In this document: one piece after another, positions 28,910 through 40,544 of the stretch
How the letters are laid out: the number at the start of each line of letters is the position of its first letter
How positions within the stretch are numbered: the first letter of the stretch is position 1
DNA from: Prorocentrum cordatum
Taxonomy: Eukaryota; Sar; Dinophyceae; Prorocentrales; Prorocentraceae
Assembly: GCA_963575745.1 (NCBI GenBank)
Contig: CAUYUJ010015706.1
Location: 237,001 to 301,000, forward strand
Length of the DNA stretch: 64,000 nt
Direction: 5' to 3'
The notes under the pieces: model-generated
The model's database searches: none
Told to the model about the DNA's origin: nothing
Seen by the model: the letters and a program-made list of their open reading frames with translations, nothing else
Translations under genes and position numbers: made by a program

Positions 28910-30874
28910 CCAGGAGCTCGTAGAGCTCTTTTCTCGCGCGGCGCTGCTCGGAACACACGGGAAGCTTTCTCAAGCGTGAAGAAAAAAAGCTCGAAAAATA
29001 AGTTTGTTCCGTTGTCATCCAACGTCAGTTTCCACAGTAACATTGCATCTGCGGACCTGAGAATTGGACTGGCAGAAACACGTGAGAAATATATGTTTTC
29101 TGATTTCTGTGCGGGAGAGCCCTGAAGCTCATCTGCGGCTCGAGTTGAAAAATCACCATCAGTTCGAAAAAAATCGGTCGCATGCGAACTCGAGTAGCAG
29201 TTCTGGTGAGAGCTCTAGATGCTTCAGCCGAACGTCTCTGATGATTACAAATCGGTTTCTGTACGTATCAGCTCACTAGCTCACCTAAAGCTCGAGTTAA
29301 GCACATAATACCAACAGCGCCTAAGAAAACTTGAGAAATACGAAGAGCGTCGCCTAGCTCGAGTAGCAGACCGAGCTCAGACCTCTCGATGCAAGACAAA
29401 CGCGCGCCTAGTCATACTAAATCAGTGAATGTACGTACCAGCTCCTCTAAATCTTGAGTTTAGTACAGATCAAATCACTCGAAGAATACGAATAATTTTG
29501 CCGACCTAGCTCGAGTAGGAGACTGAGTCAGACACTGGATGGAATGGACGAACGCGCCTGATGATTCTGAATCGGTTTCTGCAAATACCAACTCTGTAGC
29601 AATCCGAATTCTCGAGTTAAGCACAGAAAAACGTCAACGCGTGTCAAGATGACTCGAAACACAGTCGGTTCCCTCGAGTCTTTTGATAGTAATACTGCAG
29701 CTACGGCGCTGACAATTTGACTGGCAGACGCGGCATAACCCATTCAATTCCTGTCCTTAAAACGAATTTTCAAATTTTACAGAGAGGAGAAAAAGACGAA
29801 TTCCTCTTAGTTCATCTTGCTAGGAGCTCTACGAGGTATCGGAAGTGTCTGTGCGCATCAGCTCTGTAGCTCTCCTACAGTCCGAGTTGCGTGCGAAAAA
29901 CGACAGGACCTCTCAAGATGACTCGAACAATACGAAGAGTTTCGCCAAACCTAGCTCGAGCAGCAGACCGAGTTCAGACCTCTCAATGCGAGAGGCGGAC
30001 GCGCCTGATCTCCAAATCGATTGCTGAGATTACCAGCCTGCAGCCTCCCTACAGCCCGAGTTAAGAGAAAACAGACAGCACCTCTCAAGATTACTCGAAC
30101 AATACAAACAATTTCGCGAAGCTAGTTCGGGCAGCAGACCGAGTTCAGAGCTCTAGACTCGACAGACAAACGCGCCTTATTATTCTGAATCGGTTGCTGC
30201 AAGTATCAGCTCTATATTACGGAAAAAATACTAGAGCTCGAACGAATTGAGAAATTTCGATTAATAAGTTCACGAAGCTACCTCGCGTAGCAGACCGAGT
30301 TCAGAGCTCCAGATGCCATAGATCAACGCGCCTGATGATTTCGAACCGTTTCTGTAAGTATTAGTTGCTGTTCTACAGCTGGAGTTAAGTCCGGAGAGCC
30401 GACAGCATCTGTCGAGATGACTCGAATAATATGAATAGGTTCGTGGACGTAGCTCGAGTAGCAGACCGATTTCAGAGCTCCAGATGCCATAGATGAACGC
30501 GTCTGATCATTCCGAATCGTTTCCATAATTATTAGTCTAAACTGGAGTTAAATCCAGAAAGCCGAAAACATCTGTCGAGATGACGAATGATATGAATACG
30601 TAGATCGAGTAGCAGACCGAGTTCAGTCCTCTAGATGCAACAGATCCCGTAAGAAAGCTCACGATCGAAGCAGAGAGCTTCCGGGAGCTTTTCTAGGAAT
30701 ACGTCAAATTGAGATTTTTCGGAGGTCAACATGAAGTCGGTTCCCGAAACTGAAATAGAACTAAAACTGGCTCTAGAGATCTGAGCTGCTGAGAGAACAA
30801 AGTTTATATGCCAATGCTTGGCGTAAAAATCTCTTTCAAATCTAGCAAAACCGACCCAAAGTTACCACTGGGCG

Positions 30875-30908
30875 CCGGCGGTAAACCGTCAACCTTTCTT
30901 ACCGCCGG
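30875..30908 (+). repeat. Hairpin target, unoccupied
   Basis: Perfect 10-bp arms; loop ACCGTCAACCTTTC. Confidence 0.85.
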
Positions 30909-30928
30909 GGGACTCGTGGAGCTTCCTG

Positions 30929-30962
<34 letters not shown>

Positions 30963-31431
30963 GTCGAAACAAATTGCAGAGAACGAGTAGTTTTTCAGCC
31001 CAAGCGATTTCAGACCTCTCGATGCAACAGCCGAACGCCCCCGATGCTTCTGGATTGTCTTCTATACGAGCTCTGTAACAATCGACAGTAACCCTGAAGA
31101 TGACTCGAACAATACGCATAGTTTGGCAAACCTAGCTCGAGTATCAGACCAAGTTCAGGCCTGTGAATGCGACAGGTGGACGCGTCTGATGTCTCCGAAT
31201 CGATTCCTGTGATTACTAGCCCTGCAGCTCTGCAGCAAGAGTTAAGTGCAGAAAACTGACAGCATCTCAGGATGACTCGAACAATACGAATAGTTTCGCG
31301 GACCTAGTTCGCAGCAAACCGAGTTCCGAGCTCTCGATTCGACAGGCGGACGCGCCTGATGTTCCAAATCGATTCCTGTGACTATCAGCACTGTAGCCCC
31401 CCCCCACACAACCCGAGTACAGAACTGGGCG

Positions 31432-31465
31432 CCGGCGGTAAACCGTCAACCTTCCTTACCGCCAG
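31432..31465 (+). repeat. Hairpin target, unoccupied
   Basis: One arm mismatch (TTACCGCCAG); loop ends CTTCC. Confidence 0.8.
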
Positions 31466-31984
31466 GGGACTCGTAGAGCTTTCTGACAATATATAATGTC
31501 GAACAAAAATTGCAGAGAACGAGAAGTGTTTCAGCCCACGGAACGCCCCCGATGCTTCTGAATTTTCTTCAGTACGAGCTCTGTAGCTCTCGTACAGCCC
31601 GAGTTACGTGCGTAAACCGACAGCACCTAACAAGATGACGCGAACAGTACGAATAGTTTGGCAAATCTAGCTCGAGTATCAGACCGAGTTCAGAGCTCTG
31701 GATTCGACAGGTGGAAGCGCCTGATGTCTCCGAATCGATTCTGATTACCAGCCCTGCAGCCCCCCTACAGCCCGAGTTAAGTGCAGAAAACCGACAGCTC
31801 TGAGGATGACTCGAACAATACGCAATAGTTTCGGGGACCTAGTTTGGGCAGCAGACCCAGTTTCGAGCTCTAGATTCGACAGCCGGACGCGCCTGATGTC
31901 TTCAAATCGTAGCCTGGCGAATAACACAACCATATGCAGCTCTCAGTACCGCAACTGCGGGTTTCATCTTCAATGGAACTCCCC

Positions 31985-33500
31985 ATAGGATTACGGAACG
32001 TGTGAGGGGTGTGCCGAGATGGGTGCCACTGAGGCATTCGGTTAAGCTCCCTATGGGGACATGAAACACGAACGGGGCGTGCCGACATGGGTGGCGGAAA
32101 CGCATGTGGGGCCGCCACTGGGGCCTCCAGTGAAGCCCCCTATGGGCCCCCGAAACATGATGCTACTGCGGGGGGGGGGCGGGCTGAGTGGCGGAGACGC
32201 ATGTAAGCGCCGCTACTGGAGCCTTCGGTGGAGCTCCCTATGGGGCCACGAAGCGCGTGAGGGGTGTACTGGGATGTGTGGCGGGGACGCATGTGAGCGC
32301 CGCACTGGGGCCTTCGGTGCAGCTCTCTATGGGGCCGCGAAACGTGTGAGGGGTGTGCGGAATTGGGTGCGGGTGGTGACGCATGCGGGCGGCAGCACTG
32401 GGGCCTTCGGTGGAGCTCCCCATGGGGCCACGCAAGCTATTGTTGGGGGGGCGTGCCGGAATGGGTGGCCGGGGCGCCTGTGAGCGCGGCCGCTGGAGCC
32501 TTCGGTGGAGCCCCCTATGGGGCCACGAAACGTGCGAGGGATGTGCCGAATTGGGTGCGTGTGGGTGACGCATGTGAGCGCCGCCACTGGGGTCTCCGGT
32601 GGATGTTGGGGCCACGAAACCTGTCAGGGATGTGCCGAAATGGGTGTGCGGGACGCATGCGCATGTGAGCGCCGCCACTGGGGCCTTCGGCGACGCTCCC
32701 TATCAGGCCACGAAACGTGTGAGGGTTGTGCCGAAATGGGTGTGACGCATGCGCCACGAAGCGTGTGAGGGGTGTGCCGAAATGGGTGTGGGTGACGCAT
32801 GTGGGCGCGGGCACTGGGGCCTTCGGTGGAGCTCCCTATGGAGGCGAGGGGTGTGCCGAACTGGGTGTGGGTGACGCATGCGGGCGCGGGCACTGGGGCC
32901 TTCGGTGGAGCTCCCTATGGAGCCACGAAACGTGTGAGGGGTGTGCCGAAATGGATGTGGGTGACGCATGCGGACGCGGGCACTGGGGCCTTCGGCGGAG
33001 CTCCCTATGAGCCCACGAAACGCATGCGGGCGCCGGCACTCGGGCCTTCGGCGGCGCTCCCTATGGAGCCACGAGGCTTGTGAAGGGTGTGCCGAAATGG
33101 GTGTGGGTGACGCATGCGGGCGCGGGCACTGGGGCCTTCGGTGGCGCTCCCTATGGAGCCACGAAACGTGTGAGGGGTGTGCCGAAATGGCTGTTGGTGA
33201 TTCATGCGGGCGCGGGCACTGGGGCCTTCGACGGAGCTCCCTATGGACCCACGAAGCGTGTGAGGGGTGTGCCGAAGTGGGTGTGGGTGACGCATCCGGG
33301 CGCGGGCACTGGGGCCTTCGGTGGAGCTCCCTATGGAGCCACGAAACGTGTGAGGGGTGTGCCGACATGGGTGCGGGTGACGCATGCGGGCGCGGGCACT
33401 GGGGCCTTCGGTGGAGTCCCTATGGAGCCACGAAACGTGTGAGGGGTGTGCCGAAACGGGCGTGGGTGACGCATGCGGGCGCGGGCACTGGGGCCTTTGG
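31985..33500. repeat. 90-bp GC-rich minisatellite
   Basis: About 15-17 units. The phase-marking GACGCATGCGGGCGCGG recurs at 32873, 32963, 33109, 33199, 33289, 33379 and 33468, i.e. every 90 bases with one longer interval. Left units are more diverged and use GAGCGCCGCCACTGG. Because 90 is a multiple of three, both strands show long ORFs with a 30-residue period (for example GRGHWGLRWSSLWSHETCEG on plus). It sits inside the satellite array and has no LINE similarity. Confidence 0.9.
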
Positions 33501-33504
33501 TAAC

Positions 33505-33900
33505 TCGTGGAGCTTCCCTCAGGAAGTTGTTGCTGGAAGCTTCAGAGTAATTCCGGGGCGCTGGAGAGCTAGTAACTCGTAGAGCTTCTCTTCGCAAGTT
33601 GTTGCTGGAAGCTTAAGAGTAATTCCAGGGCGCTGGAGAGCTATTTTGCAAGAAAAAATCTCGACGGATCTGTTTGCTGACTTTTGGTCGGTTGAAAATA
33701 ACTCGTAGAGCTTCCCTTAGCAAGCTATTGCTGAAAGCTTAAGAGTAAGCCCTCTGGAGCCAGTTTTAGTATTAGTTGACTTCCGGGAACCGACTGCATC
33801 TTCACTCCGAAAATCTCAATTTGACGTTTTTCTAGAAAAAACAATAAGAAGCTCTCCGCTTCGATCCCGAGCTTTCTTACGGGTGCAAGAAGCTCTACGA
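33505..33900 (-). repeat. Satellite block ends in inverted orientation
   Basis: Carries ACTCGTGGAGCTTCCCT...GGAAGCTTAAGAGTAATTCC, the complement of block ends elsewhere. Its last part (33757-33892) is the reverse complement of 36400-36520. Confidence 0.8.
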
Positions 33901-33920
33901 GCGGCGGTGACGAGGTTGAC

Positions 33921-33949
33921 TGGCGCCGGCGGTGAACCGTCAACCTGGT
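33921..33949 (+). repeat. Left (3') flank of LINE-F: half hairpin target
   Basis: GGCGCCGGCGGTGAACCG then TCAACCTGGT, ending where the element starts. Confidence 0.75.
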
Positions 33950-33974
33950 CTGCGGTCTGCGGGGCCCGATTCGA

Positions 33975-33989
33975 GCCCCCTTAGGGGGC
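33975..33989. other. 3'-terminal stem-loop of LINE-F
   Basis: GCCCCC TTA GGGGGC, a perfect 6-bp stem with a 3-base loop. Confidence 0.7.
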
Positions 33990-34029
33990 AGGGCCAGCGG
34001 TGGGATTACCTACAGGCAACCTAAGCACT

Positions 34030-34182
34030 AACAGCGGAGCTGTGCGGATATACAGGTCAGCGTAGCTGTGCAGATATATTACAACAGCGTAGCTGTACAG
34101 ATATATACACACATCGAAGAAACAGCGGAGCTGAGCAGGTATCTTACAACAGCGGAGCTGTGCAGATATAGTACACAAACAA
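34030..34182. repeat. ~30-bp minisatellite in LINE-F 3' UTR
   Basis: Five units of ACAGCG(G/T)AGCTGTGCAGATATA. Confidence 0.7.
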
Positions 34183-36395
34183 TCACTGACCAAGCTGTAC
34201 GTGTATACACAGCTCAGCAATGCCATTGAGAAGTGATTGTGCAGCTGCCAACTCAGCCTGTGTGATCGTGCAGTGGCTAGGGATCATGAAACCTCTGCGG
34301 CCAACTCCAAGGTGCCATCCGCCCTGAACAAGTCCAGGGGGAAGCTGGTGAGGAGGAAGAGAGGGAACAAGATAAGCATCAATTACCCAACCACACGAAG
34401 TGCCACGTTCACACCGCCCACCATCGAAAGCTCCTCTAAGTGCACGAGCAGTAGAATGACCCGATCTAATATGATAAAGAATGTTAAGATTCCAACGAAC
34501 CTCACAAGTTACTTTACCTTCACGTGCAAGATGTGTCTCATGGTCCGCCTCATCGTTGCCCTCCCTATACACCCATTTCCACATATCCCTTCCCACTTCG
34601 GCCGTGACGAGATGATGGTCCTCACTCATTATGTGAAGGCGGTTCTGCATACCCTTGATCGTGCGGCGATATACTTCATTGTGACAGCGATATCGTCCAT
34701 TAAGCCAGCGCACAACACACTGGCTATCCCCACGGAGCTCCAAGCCATATCCACCCCCTTCCCCACGCCAAGTGGTTTCATCAACATTTATCGCGGCCAG
34801 TCGTTTCGCCACCCGTTCATTTTCCCGTCGTTGCTGCTCCGCTGACTTCTCCCCCCCCTCCTCCTTCTGCTTGAACTCACCCGTGAAAGGATCCCGAAGA
34901 AGGCAGAAATCGAGAAGATCATCCAAGTTCAGGGCGGCCAGGGTACCCACCAGGAAGGAACGCCAGCCAGTTTCATTCCAGACCATCGTGCGATCCCAAT
35001 GAGCCCCGTGCGTGTGCTCGAAAATCTCGAACCAAGGCCTAAGTCCCGTCAAGACCCGATGACGACAAGCTCTAGTAGCCCGTCGACCCCCAGGGAGAAC
35101 TCTAACATGTACGTCGCGCTGCTCAGTCCACTCTCCCGACGCGTGCATCATCGTCAAGGCGCTCTGCATGCTAGCAGTGGGCAATCCTCCTCCCTCCTCC
35201 CGTGCATAGGTATGGCGTACCCGCTTACGAACTGGCTCATGTACATGTTGTGATTCATGATGTTCATGTGCCGTGCTCTCCGATATACGTCTGCGAACCG
35301 ACCTACTCTCCAAGGAAGATGCGCTCTGTGCCTTTCTCCTACACGAACTGTTACGCTGTCTGGCATTCAGGATAGGCGAGGGAACCGATAACTCCAGGGA
35401 ACGCTGCGAACCACCAAAAATATCAGGATCTCGTGGCTCATGATAAAGAATGCCCTGACTGAGTGCGTCCTCATCCACCCGACTATGCTCTCATGGATCG
35501 TGCTCACAACATGTTTGGCGAAGAGCCACTGGCGATGAAGGGCGAGCTGGACCATCGAAGGCTTACGGGCCCACTTCAATAAGCGACGGCCACCTTTAAT
35601 CCTCCTGCCCCAGTACTCTCCCCAGGACTCCGTGATCTTCTTTTTGAGACGCCTCATGGTAGACAAGAAATTGCCTTCAGCTGCATGTATCTGTTGGAGA
35701 CTACCAGAATCCAAAGTCGTACCCTCCAAGCCGTACAGGAAGCAACTTCTGACCCTGCTATCATAACGCTGAAACTTACAACGAAGCGGAACCACGGGCG
35801 ACGAATAAAAAGAAATCTCACTCATAAAGACCCGTCGCGCCTTCTCCAGCCGATGCTTAATGTCTTCATGATCCTGAAATCGCACGTCCGATAGTGTGCC
35901 AAGAACTTCCATTCTCTCAACCTGCCTCACTATCATCGCCTCCGAAGGACCTGCGGCGCTCTGGGAAGCCCCACGAGGACGCTTCCTACCAACCTCAGCA
36001 GACAGGAGCCCCGGCACAGGCAGGCGGATATCCTGCAATGGACCTTGGACGCCACAAGCCAAGAACTCCATCGAGGATGCTTTCCAGTTGAACCCGAAGC
36101 GGTGGAGGACCCCAGTCAAGTCCTCGAGCATGTGGGTCAATTCTCGCCTGGAAGCCGCTGCCAGCAAAATATTGTCTGCCCACAACCAGTGGTTGACCAG
36201 GAGATTGGAGGCCTCATCAGTGAGCTGGACGCCGTATCCAGACTGTCTCCAACCTGCCGTAACTGGTGCAAGCATACGAAGGGTCTGCGCAACAAATAGC
36301 AAAGGCGCCTCCAAGGAACCTGTACGAATGCAAGTATCCCACGAAATGGTCGTCGAGCACTGTTGGAAGCTGTGGAACCTCGGGAGCTCCTTGCA
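34183..36395 (-). pseudogene. LINE-F ORF2 fragment: RT motifs B-C to permuted RNase H, one frameshift
   Basis: The upstream frame (36395 to ~35480) has DTCIRTGSLEAPLLF, WLWADNILL (WADN at 36171-36182) and thumb/connection (YDSRVRSCFLYGLEG). A one-base frameshift near 35465-35480 leads into the frame ending at 34183. That frame carries RGDSQCVVRWLNGRY, EGNDEADHETH, GAFDGGRCERGTSCGW and ITQAELAAAQSLL. RNase H motif order is the permuted one. 5' truncation removed endonuclease and RT motif A. Confidence 0.85.
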
Positions 36396-36398
36396 CCC

Positions 36399-38165
36399 GT
36401 AAGAAAGCTCAGGATCGAAGAGGAGAGCTTCTGGGAGTTTTTCTGGAAAAACGTCAAATTGAGATTTTCGGAGTGAAGATGAAGTCGGTTCCGGGAAGTC
36501 AACTAATACTAAAACTGGGCGCCGGCGGTGAACCGTCAACCTTTGTTACCGCCGGGGGACTCGTAGAGCTTCCTGACAACATGTAATGTCGGAAAAAAAT
36601 ACACATAAAAATAGTTTTTCAGCCCAAGCAATTTCAGATCTCTCGGATGCAACAGCCGAACGCCCCCGATGCTTCTGGATTGTACGAGCTCTGTAGCTCT
36701 CGTACAGCCCGAGTTACGTGCGTAAATCGACAGCACCTCTCAAGATGACTCGAACAATACGAATAGTTTGGCAAACCTAGCTCGAGTATGAGACCGAGTT
36801 CAGACCTCTGCATACGCGTCTGATGTTTCTGAATCGCTGCCTGTGATTACCAGCCCTGCAGCCCCCCCTACAGCCAGAGCTAAGTGCAGGAAACCCACAG
36901 CACCTCTCAGGATGACTCGAACAATACGAATAGTTTTGCGGACCTAGTTCGGGCAGCAGACAGAGTTCGGAGCTCTGGATTCGACAGGCGGACGCGCCTG
37001 ATGTCTCCGAATCGATTCCAGTGATTACCAGCCATGCAGCCCCCCTACAGCCCGAGTTAAGTGCAGAGAACCGACAGCATCTCTCAAGATGACTCGAACA
37101 ATACGAATAGTTTCGCGATCTAGATCGGGCAGCAGACCGAGTTCAGAGCTCTGGATTCAACAGACAACGGCCACTGATCATTCTGAATCAGATTCTGTAC
37201 GCATCAGCTCTGTAGCTGTCCTGTAGCTCGAGTTACGTACAGAAAACCGAGAGCGTCTGTCAAGATGACTCGAACAATACGAATAGCTTTGCGGACCTAG
37301 CTCGGCGAGCAGACCGAGCTCAGACCTCTGGGTCCAACAGGCGCACGCGCCTGATCATTCTGAATCGATTAGCTGTGCTAACCAGCTCTGTAGCTGTCCT
37401 GAAGCTCGAGTTATCTTGAGAAAACCGTCACCGCGTGACAAGATGACTCCAAACGGCCGATCCCGCCAGTGTGCTTTTTTGCAGTAAAAGGTACCCGATC
37501 GAGCTGAGCTCAAGATGGCGAGCGGGAATGAGATCGAGTATCACGGGAAAATATACTAGAGCTCAAACGAAATGAGGAATTTCGAGAACAAAATTTTCAA
37601 CCGAGAAAAAGTCACCAAAAGGTCCGTCGAGATTTTTCTTGCCAACTAGCTCTCCAGCGCCCCGGAATTACTCTTAGGCTTCCAGCAATAGCTTGCTAAG
37701 GGAAGCTCTAGCCCCAGAGAGCTGAGCTGCTCAGGGAACCAAGTTTATATGCCAATGCTCGGCGTAAAAATCTGCTTTCTCAAAATAAATAGTCGAATAT
37801 CTTTCAAATCTGAGCAAAACCGACCCAAAGTCACCAATTTGTCCTTTCTGGTCGGGTCGACCAACTAGCTCCACCCCGCGCCGGAATTCCTAGCTCATCG
37901 ATAACGAAGAGCTCTACGAGGTATTTTTCTTGCCAACTAGCTCTCCAGCGCCCCGGAATTACTCTTATGCTTCCAGCAATAGCTTGCTAAGGGAAGCTCT
38001 ACGAGTGACTAGCTCCATCCCGCGCCCAAGTTCCTCTAGCTCATCGATGCCGAAGAGCTCTACGAGGTATTACTCGTAAGCTTCGAGCAACTAGCTAAGG
38101 GAAGCTCTACGAGTTACTCGTAAGCTTCCAGCAACTACTTGCTGAGGGAAGCTCTACGAGTTACT
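36399..38165. repeat. Satellite array
   Basis: One hairpin-headed block (36522) with six ~177-bp units, then the closing module and several copies of the AAGCTCTACGAG boundary (37700-38160). No gene seen. Confidence 0.85.
36522..36555 (+). repeat. Hairpin target, unoccupied
   Basis: CCGGCGGTGA / TTACCGCCGG, loop ACCGTCAACCTTTG. Confidence 0.85.
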
Positions 38166-38170
38166 GGGCG

Positions 38171-38195
38171 CCGGCGGTAAACCGTCAACCTTTGT
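38171..38195 (+). repeat. Left flank of LINE-G: hairpin split by insertion
   Basis: CCGGCGGTAAACCGTCAACC then TTTGT. The right arm TTACCGCCGG resumes at 39316. Confidence 0.85.
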
Positions 38196-38220
38196 GTTTT
38201 TTTTTGGGGGGAGGCTGACC

Positions 38221-38254
38221 AGGCACCGAGCGCCCCAGCGCCCGTTAAGTGCCT
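38221..38254. other. 3'-terminal stem-loop of LINE-G
   Basis: AGGCAC (38221-38226) pairs with GTGCCT (38249-38254); inner GCGC arms are at 38230 and 38238. The same structure occurs in LINE-I at 59625-59658. Confidence 0.65.
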
Positions 38255-38256
38255 AC

Positions 38257-39313
38257 CTAGTCTCTCTGCAGCTGGAGGTCTTGGGCCACCTGGGCTGCGG
38301 CCCGCAAGAGGCCCTCGAGACCCGAAAGCTCAGCGTCAGTGATACTGCTATGGGAGGGGAGTGCCTGTGCACAACGCCCTACTACTTCCCATATGATTGG
38401 ACAAGGAGAGGAGGCTTGGGGGAAGAGGGAGACTACACGAGCTCTCTTATCTCTATGCTCAGGGTCAGGGTAAGGGTCATGGAATCGAGGGATATATCCA
38501 ATCTGCAGAAACCAACCAACGCCCACACCTTGGGCACACACTCCGCCGTCGAAGGATCCGCGGAGGCCAATAACTCGAAAGTTGTCTTGGACATCAGGAC
38601 GAAAGATATGGTGGTGGAACAGCTCTCTGAATATCTGGCCTTCCCGTGCTAAGTGGGTAAGTTCATCAGCTACTGTGTTACTCTCTCGATATATGTGTCG
38701 AATGAAGTCGTTGCCCCATGAGGGGGGTCGTATTCCTTCCTCCTCCAACTCTTCCAAAAGAGAAATAATATTTGCCACCCGCCTACGATAAGAAGCCCCA
38801 TCTCCTCCTTCTCCTCCCTCAACCTTCCAGAGACCATTGATCCAGTTACAGATAAGAAGCGAATCGCCCGTCAGCTCAAGACCGATCCCATCATCACTCA
38901 GATCCCAAGTCGGCTCCTGTTCATTGTTCGAGGCCAATCTCTGGGCCAGCTTCTCGGACTCCTTCGCCGACAACGGACGAGCCAACATCTCCTCCCCCCT
39001 CTCCTTTATGTAGTCTCCTCTCCCTCCAGTTCCTCCACGGACAACAAACAAGTCAAACAGAGACCCCAAAGTACAAGCTTCCAGGAACTGCCTGCAATAC
39101 TGAACGAAGTCAGAGTAAGAGAAAGAGCACGCCCTCCACCACCGATCCTCCAGATTCACAAACGAGGGAAATATCGTCTGGAACATGAAACACCAAGGAT
39201 GTTCACCCGTCGCCTGCCCCTTAGTACTGCCTAATCGTGTCAGTTTCGAGGCCCCCTTCCACTTCCACTGGGAACGCAAATATTTTGACTCAAGTGTCCT
39301 TTTCTCCTCCCAC
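38257..39313 (-). pseudogene. LINE-G ORF2 C-terminal fragment: permuted RNase H
   Basis: Uninterrupted over ~350 codons: WKWKGASKLTRLGS, then LTGDSLLICNWINGLWKV, ESNTVADELTHLAR, GSFDGGVCAQGVGVGWF and ITDAELSGLEGLL, ending QDLQLQRD. It lacks endonuclease and RT. The frame runs upstream into satellite, which is not part of the protein. Confidence 0.88.
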
Positions 39314-40510
39314 CTGTTACCGCCGGGGGACTCGTAGAGCTTCCTGACAATATATAATGTCGAAAAAATACACCGAAAAAATAATTGTTCAGCCCAAGCA
39401 ATTTCAAACCTCTCGGATGCAACAGCCGAACGCCCCCGATGCTTCTGGATTGTCTTCTGTACGAGCTCTGTAGCTCTCCTACAGCCCGAGTTACGTGCGT
39501 AAATCGACAGCACCTCTCAAGATGACTCGAACAATACGAATAGTTTGGCAAACCTAGCTCGGGTATCAGACCGAGTTCAGACCTCTGCATGCGACAGGCA
39601 GACACGTCTGATGTCTCTGAATCGATTCCTGTGATTACCAGCCCTGCAGCCCCCCTACAGCCCGAGTTAAGTGCAGGAAACCGACAGCACCTCTCAGGAT
39701 GACTCGAACAATACGAATAGTTTTGCGGACCTAGTTCGGGCAGCAGACAGAGTTCGGAGCTCTGGATTCGAAAGGCGGACGCGCCTGATGTCTCCGAATC
39801 GATTCCAGTGATTACCAGCCATGCAGCCCCCCTACAGCCCGAGTTAAGTGCAGAGAACCGACAGCATCTCTCAAGATGACTCGAACAATACGAATAGTTT
39901 CGCGATCTAGATCGGGCAGCAGACCGAGTTCAGAGCTCTGGATTCAACAGACAACGGCCACTGATCATTCTGAATCAGATTCTGTACGTATCAGCTCTTT
40001 AGCTGTCCTGTTGCTCGAGTTAACTACAGAAAACCGAGAGTGTCTGTCAAGATGACTCGAATAATACGAATAGGTTTGCGGAGCTAGCTCGGCGAGCAGA
40101 CCGAGCTCAGACCTCTGGGTCCAACAGGCGCACGCGCCTGATCATTCTGAATCGATTAGCTGTGCTTACCAGCTCTGTAGCTGTCCTGAAGCTCGAGTTA
40201 TCTTGAGAAAACCGTCACCGCGTGTCAAGATGACTCGAAACGGCCGATCCCGCCAGTGTGCTTTTTGGCAGTAAGAGGTATCCGATCGAGCTGAGATCAA
40301 GATGGCGAGCGGGAATAAGATCGAATATCACGGGAAAAAATACTAGAGCTCAAACGAATTGACGAATTTCGAGAACAAAATTTTCAACCGACAAAAAGTC
40401 ACCAAAGGTCCGTCGAGATTTTTCTTGCCAACTAGCTCTCCAGCGCCCCGGAATTACTCTTAAGCTTCCAGCAATAGCTTGCGAAGGGAAGCTCTACGAG
40501 TTACTGGGCG

Positions 40511-40544
40511 CCGGCGGTAAACCGTCAACCTTTCTTACCGCCGG
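40511..40544 (+). repeat. Hairpin target, unoccupied
   Basis: Perfect arms; loop ACCGTCAACCTTTC. Confidence 0.85.

Larger units (their letters stand above)
27521..31915. repeat. Satellite array with several hairpin-headed blocks
   Basis: Repeated ~177-bp units (GATGACTCGAACAATACGAA, AGCAGACCGAGTTCAG, TACAGCCCGAGTTA), block heads at 27934, 28570, 28882, 30875 and 31432, and an (AT)n run at about 30933-30961. The ORFs over this region are fragments of the satellite in random frames. No gene seen. Confidence 0.85.
33950..36398 (-). mobile_element. LINE-F: 5'-truncated non-LTR element
   Basis: Sense is minus; it begins just before RT motif B (about 36395) and ends in a GC-rich 3' UTR with a stem-loop. 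It has no poly-A; the sense 3' end is GCAGACCGCAG. The element lies between two copies of a ~125-bp satellite segment in opposite orientation (33757-33892 and 36400-36520). Confidence 0.85.
38196..39313 (-). mobile_element. LINE-G: 5'-truncated LINE, same family as LINE-I
   Basis: A 1.1-kb copy with a sense poly-A tail (T-run 38197-38205). It is nearly identical to 59603-60718 of LINE-I and truncated in the connection region. The insertion splits the hairpin between TTTGT and TTACCG with at most a 3-base duplication (TGT). Confidence 0.9.

Noticed and set aside
32703-33582. Long plus- and minus-strand ORFs with 30-residue repeats
   Set aside because: They arise from the 90-bp minisatellite, are open in several frames on both strands, and have no non-repeat domain.
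33505-38165. DNA transposon with GAGCTCTACGAG terminal inverted repeats
   Set aside because: The inverted motifs are many and unevenly spaced, and no target duplication or transposase frame is visible. Kept only as a property of the satellite blocks.
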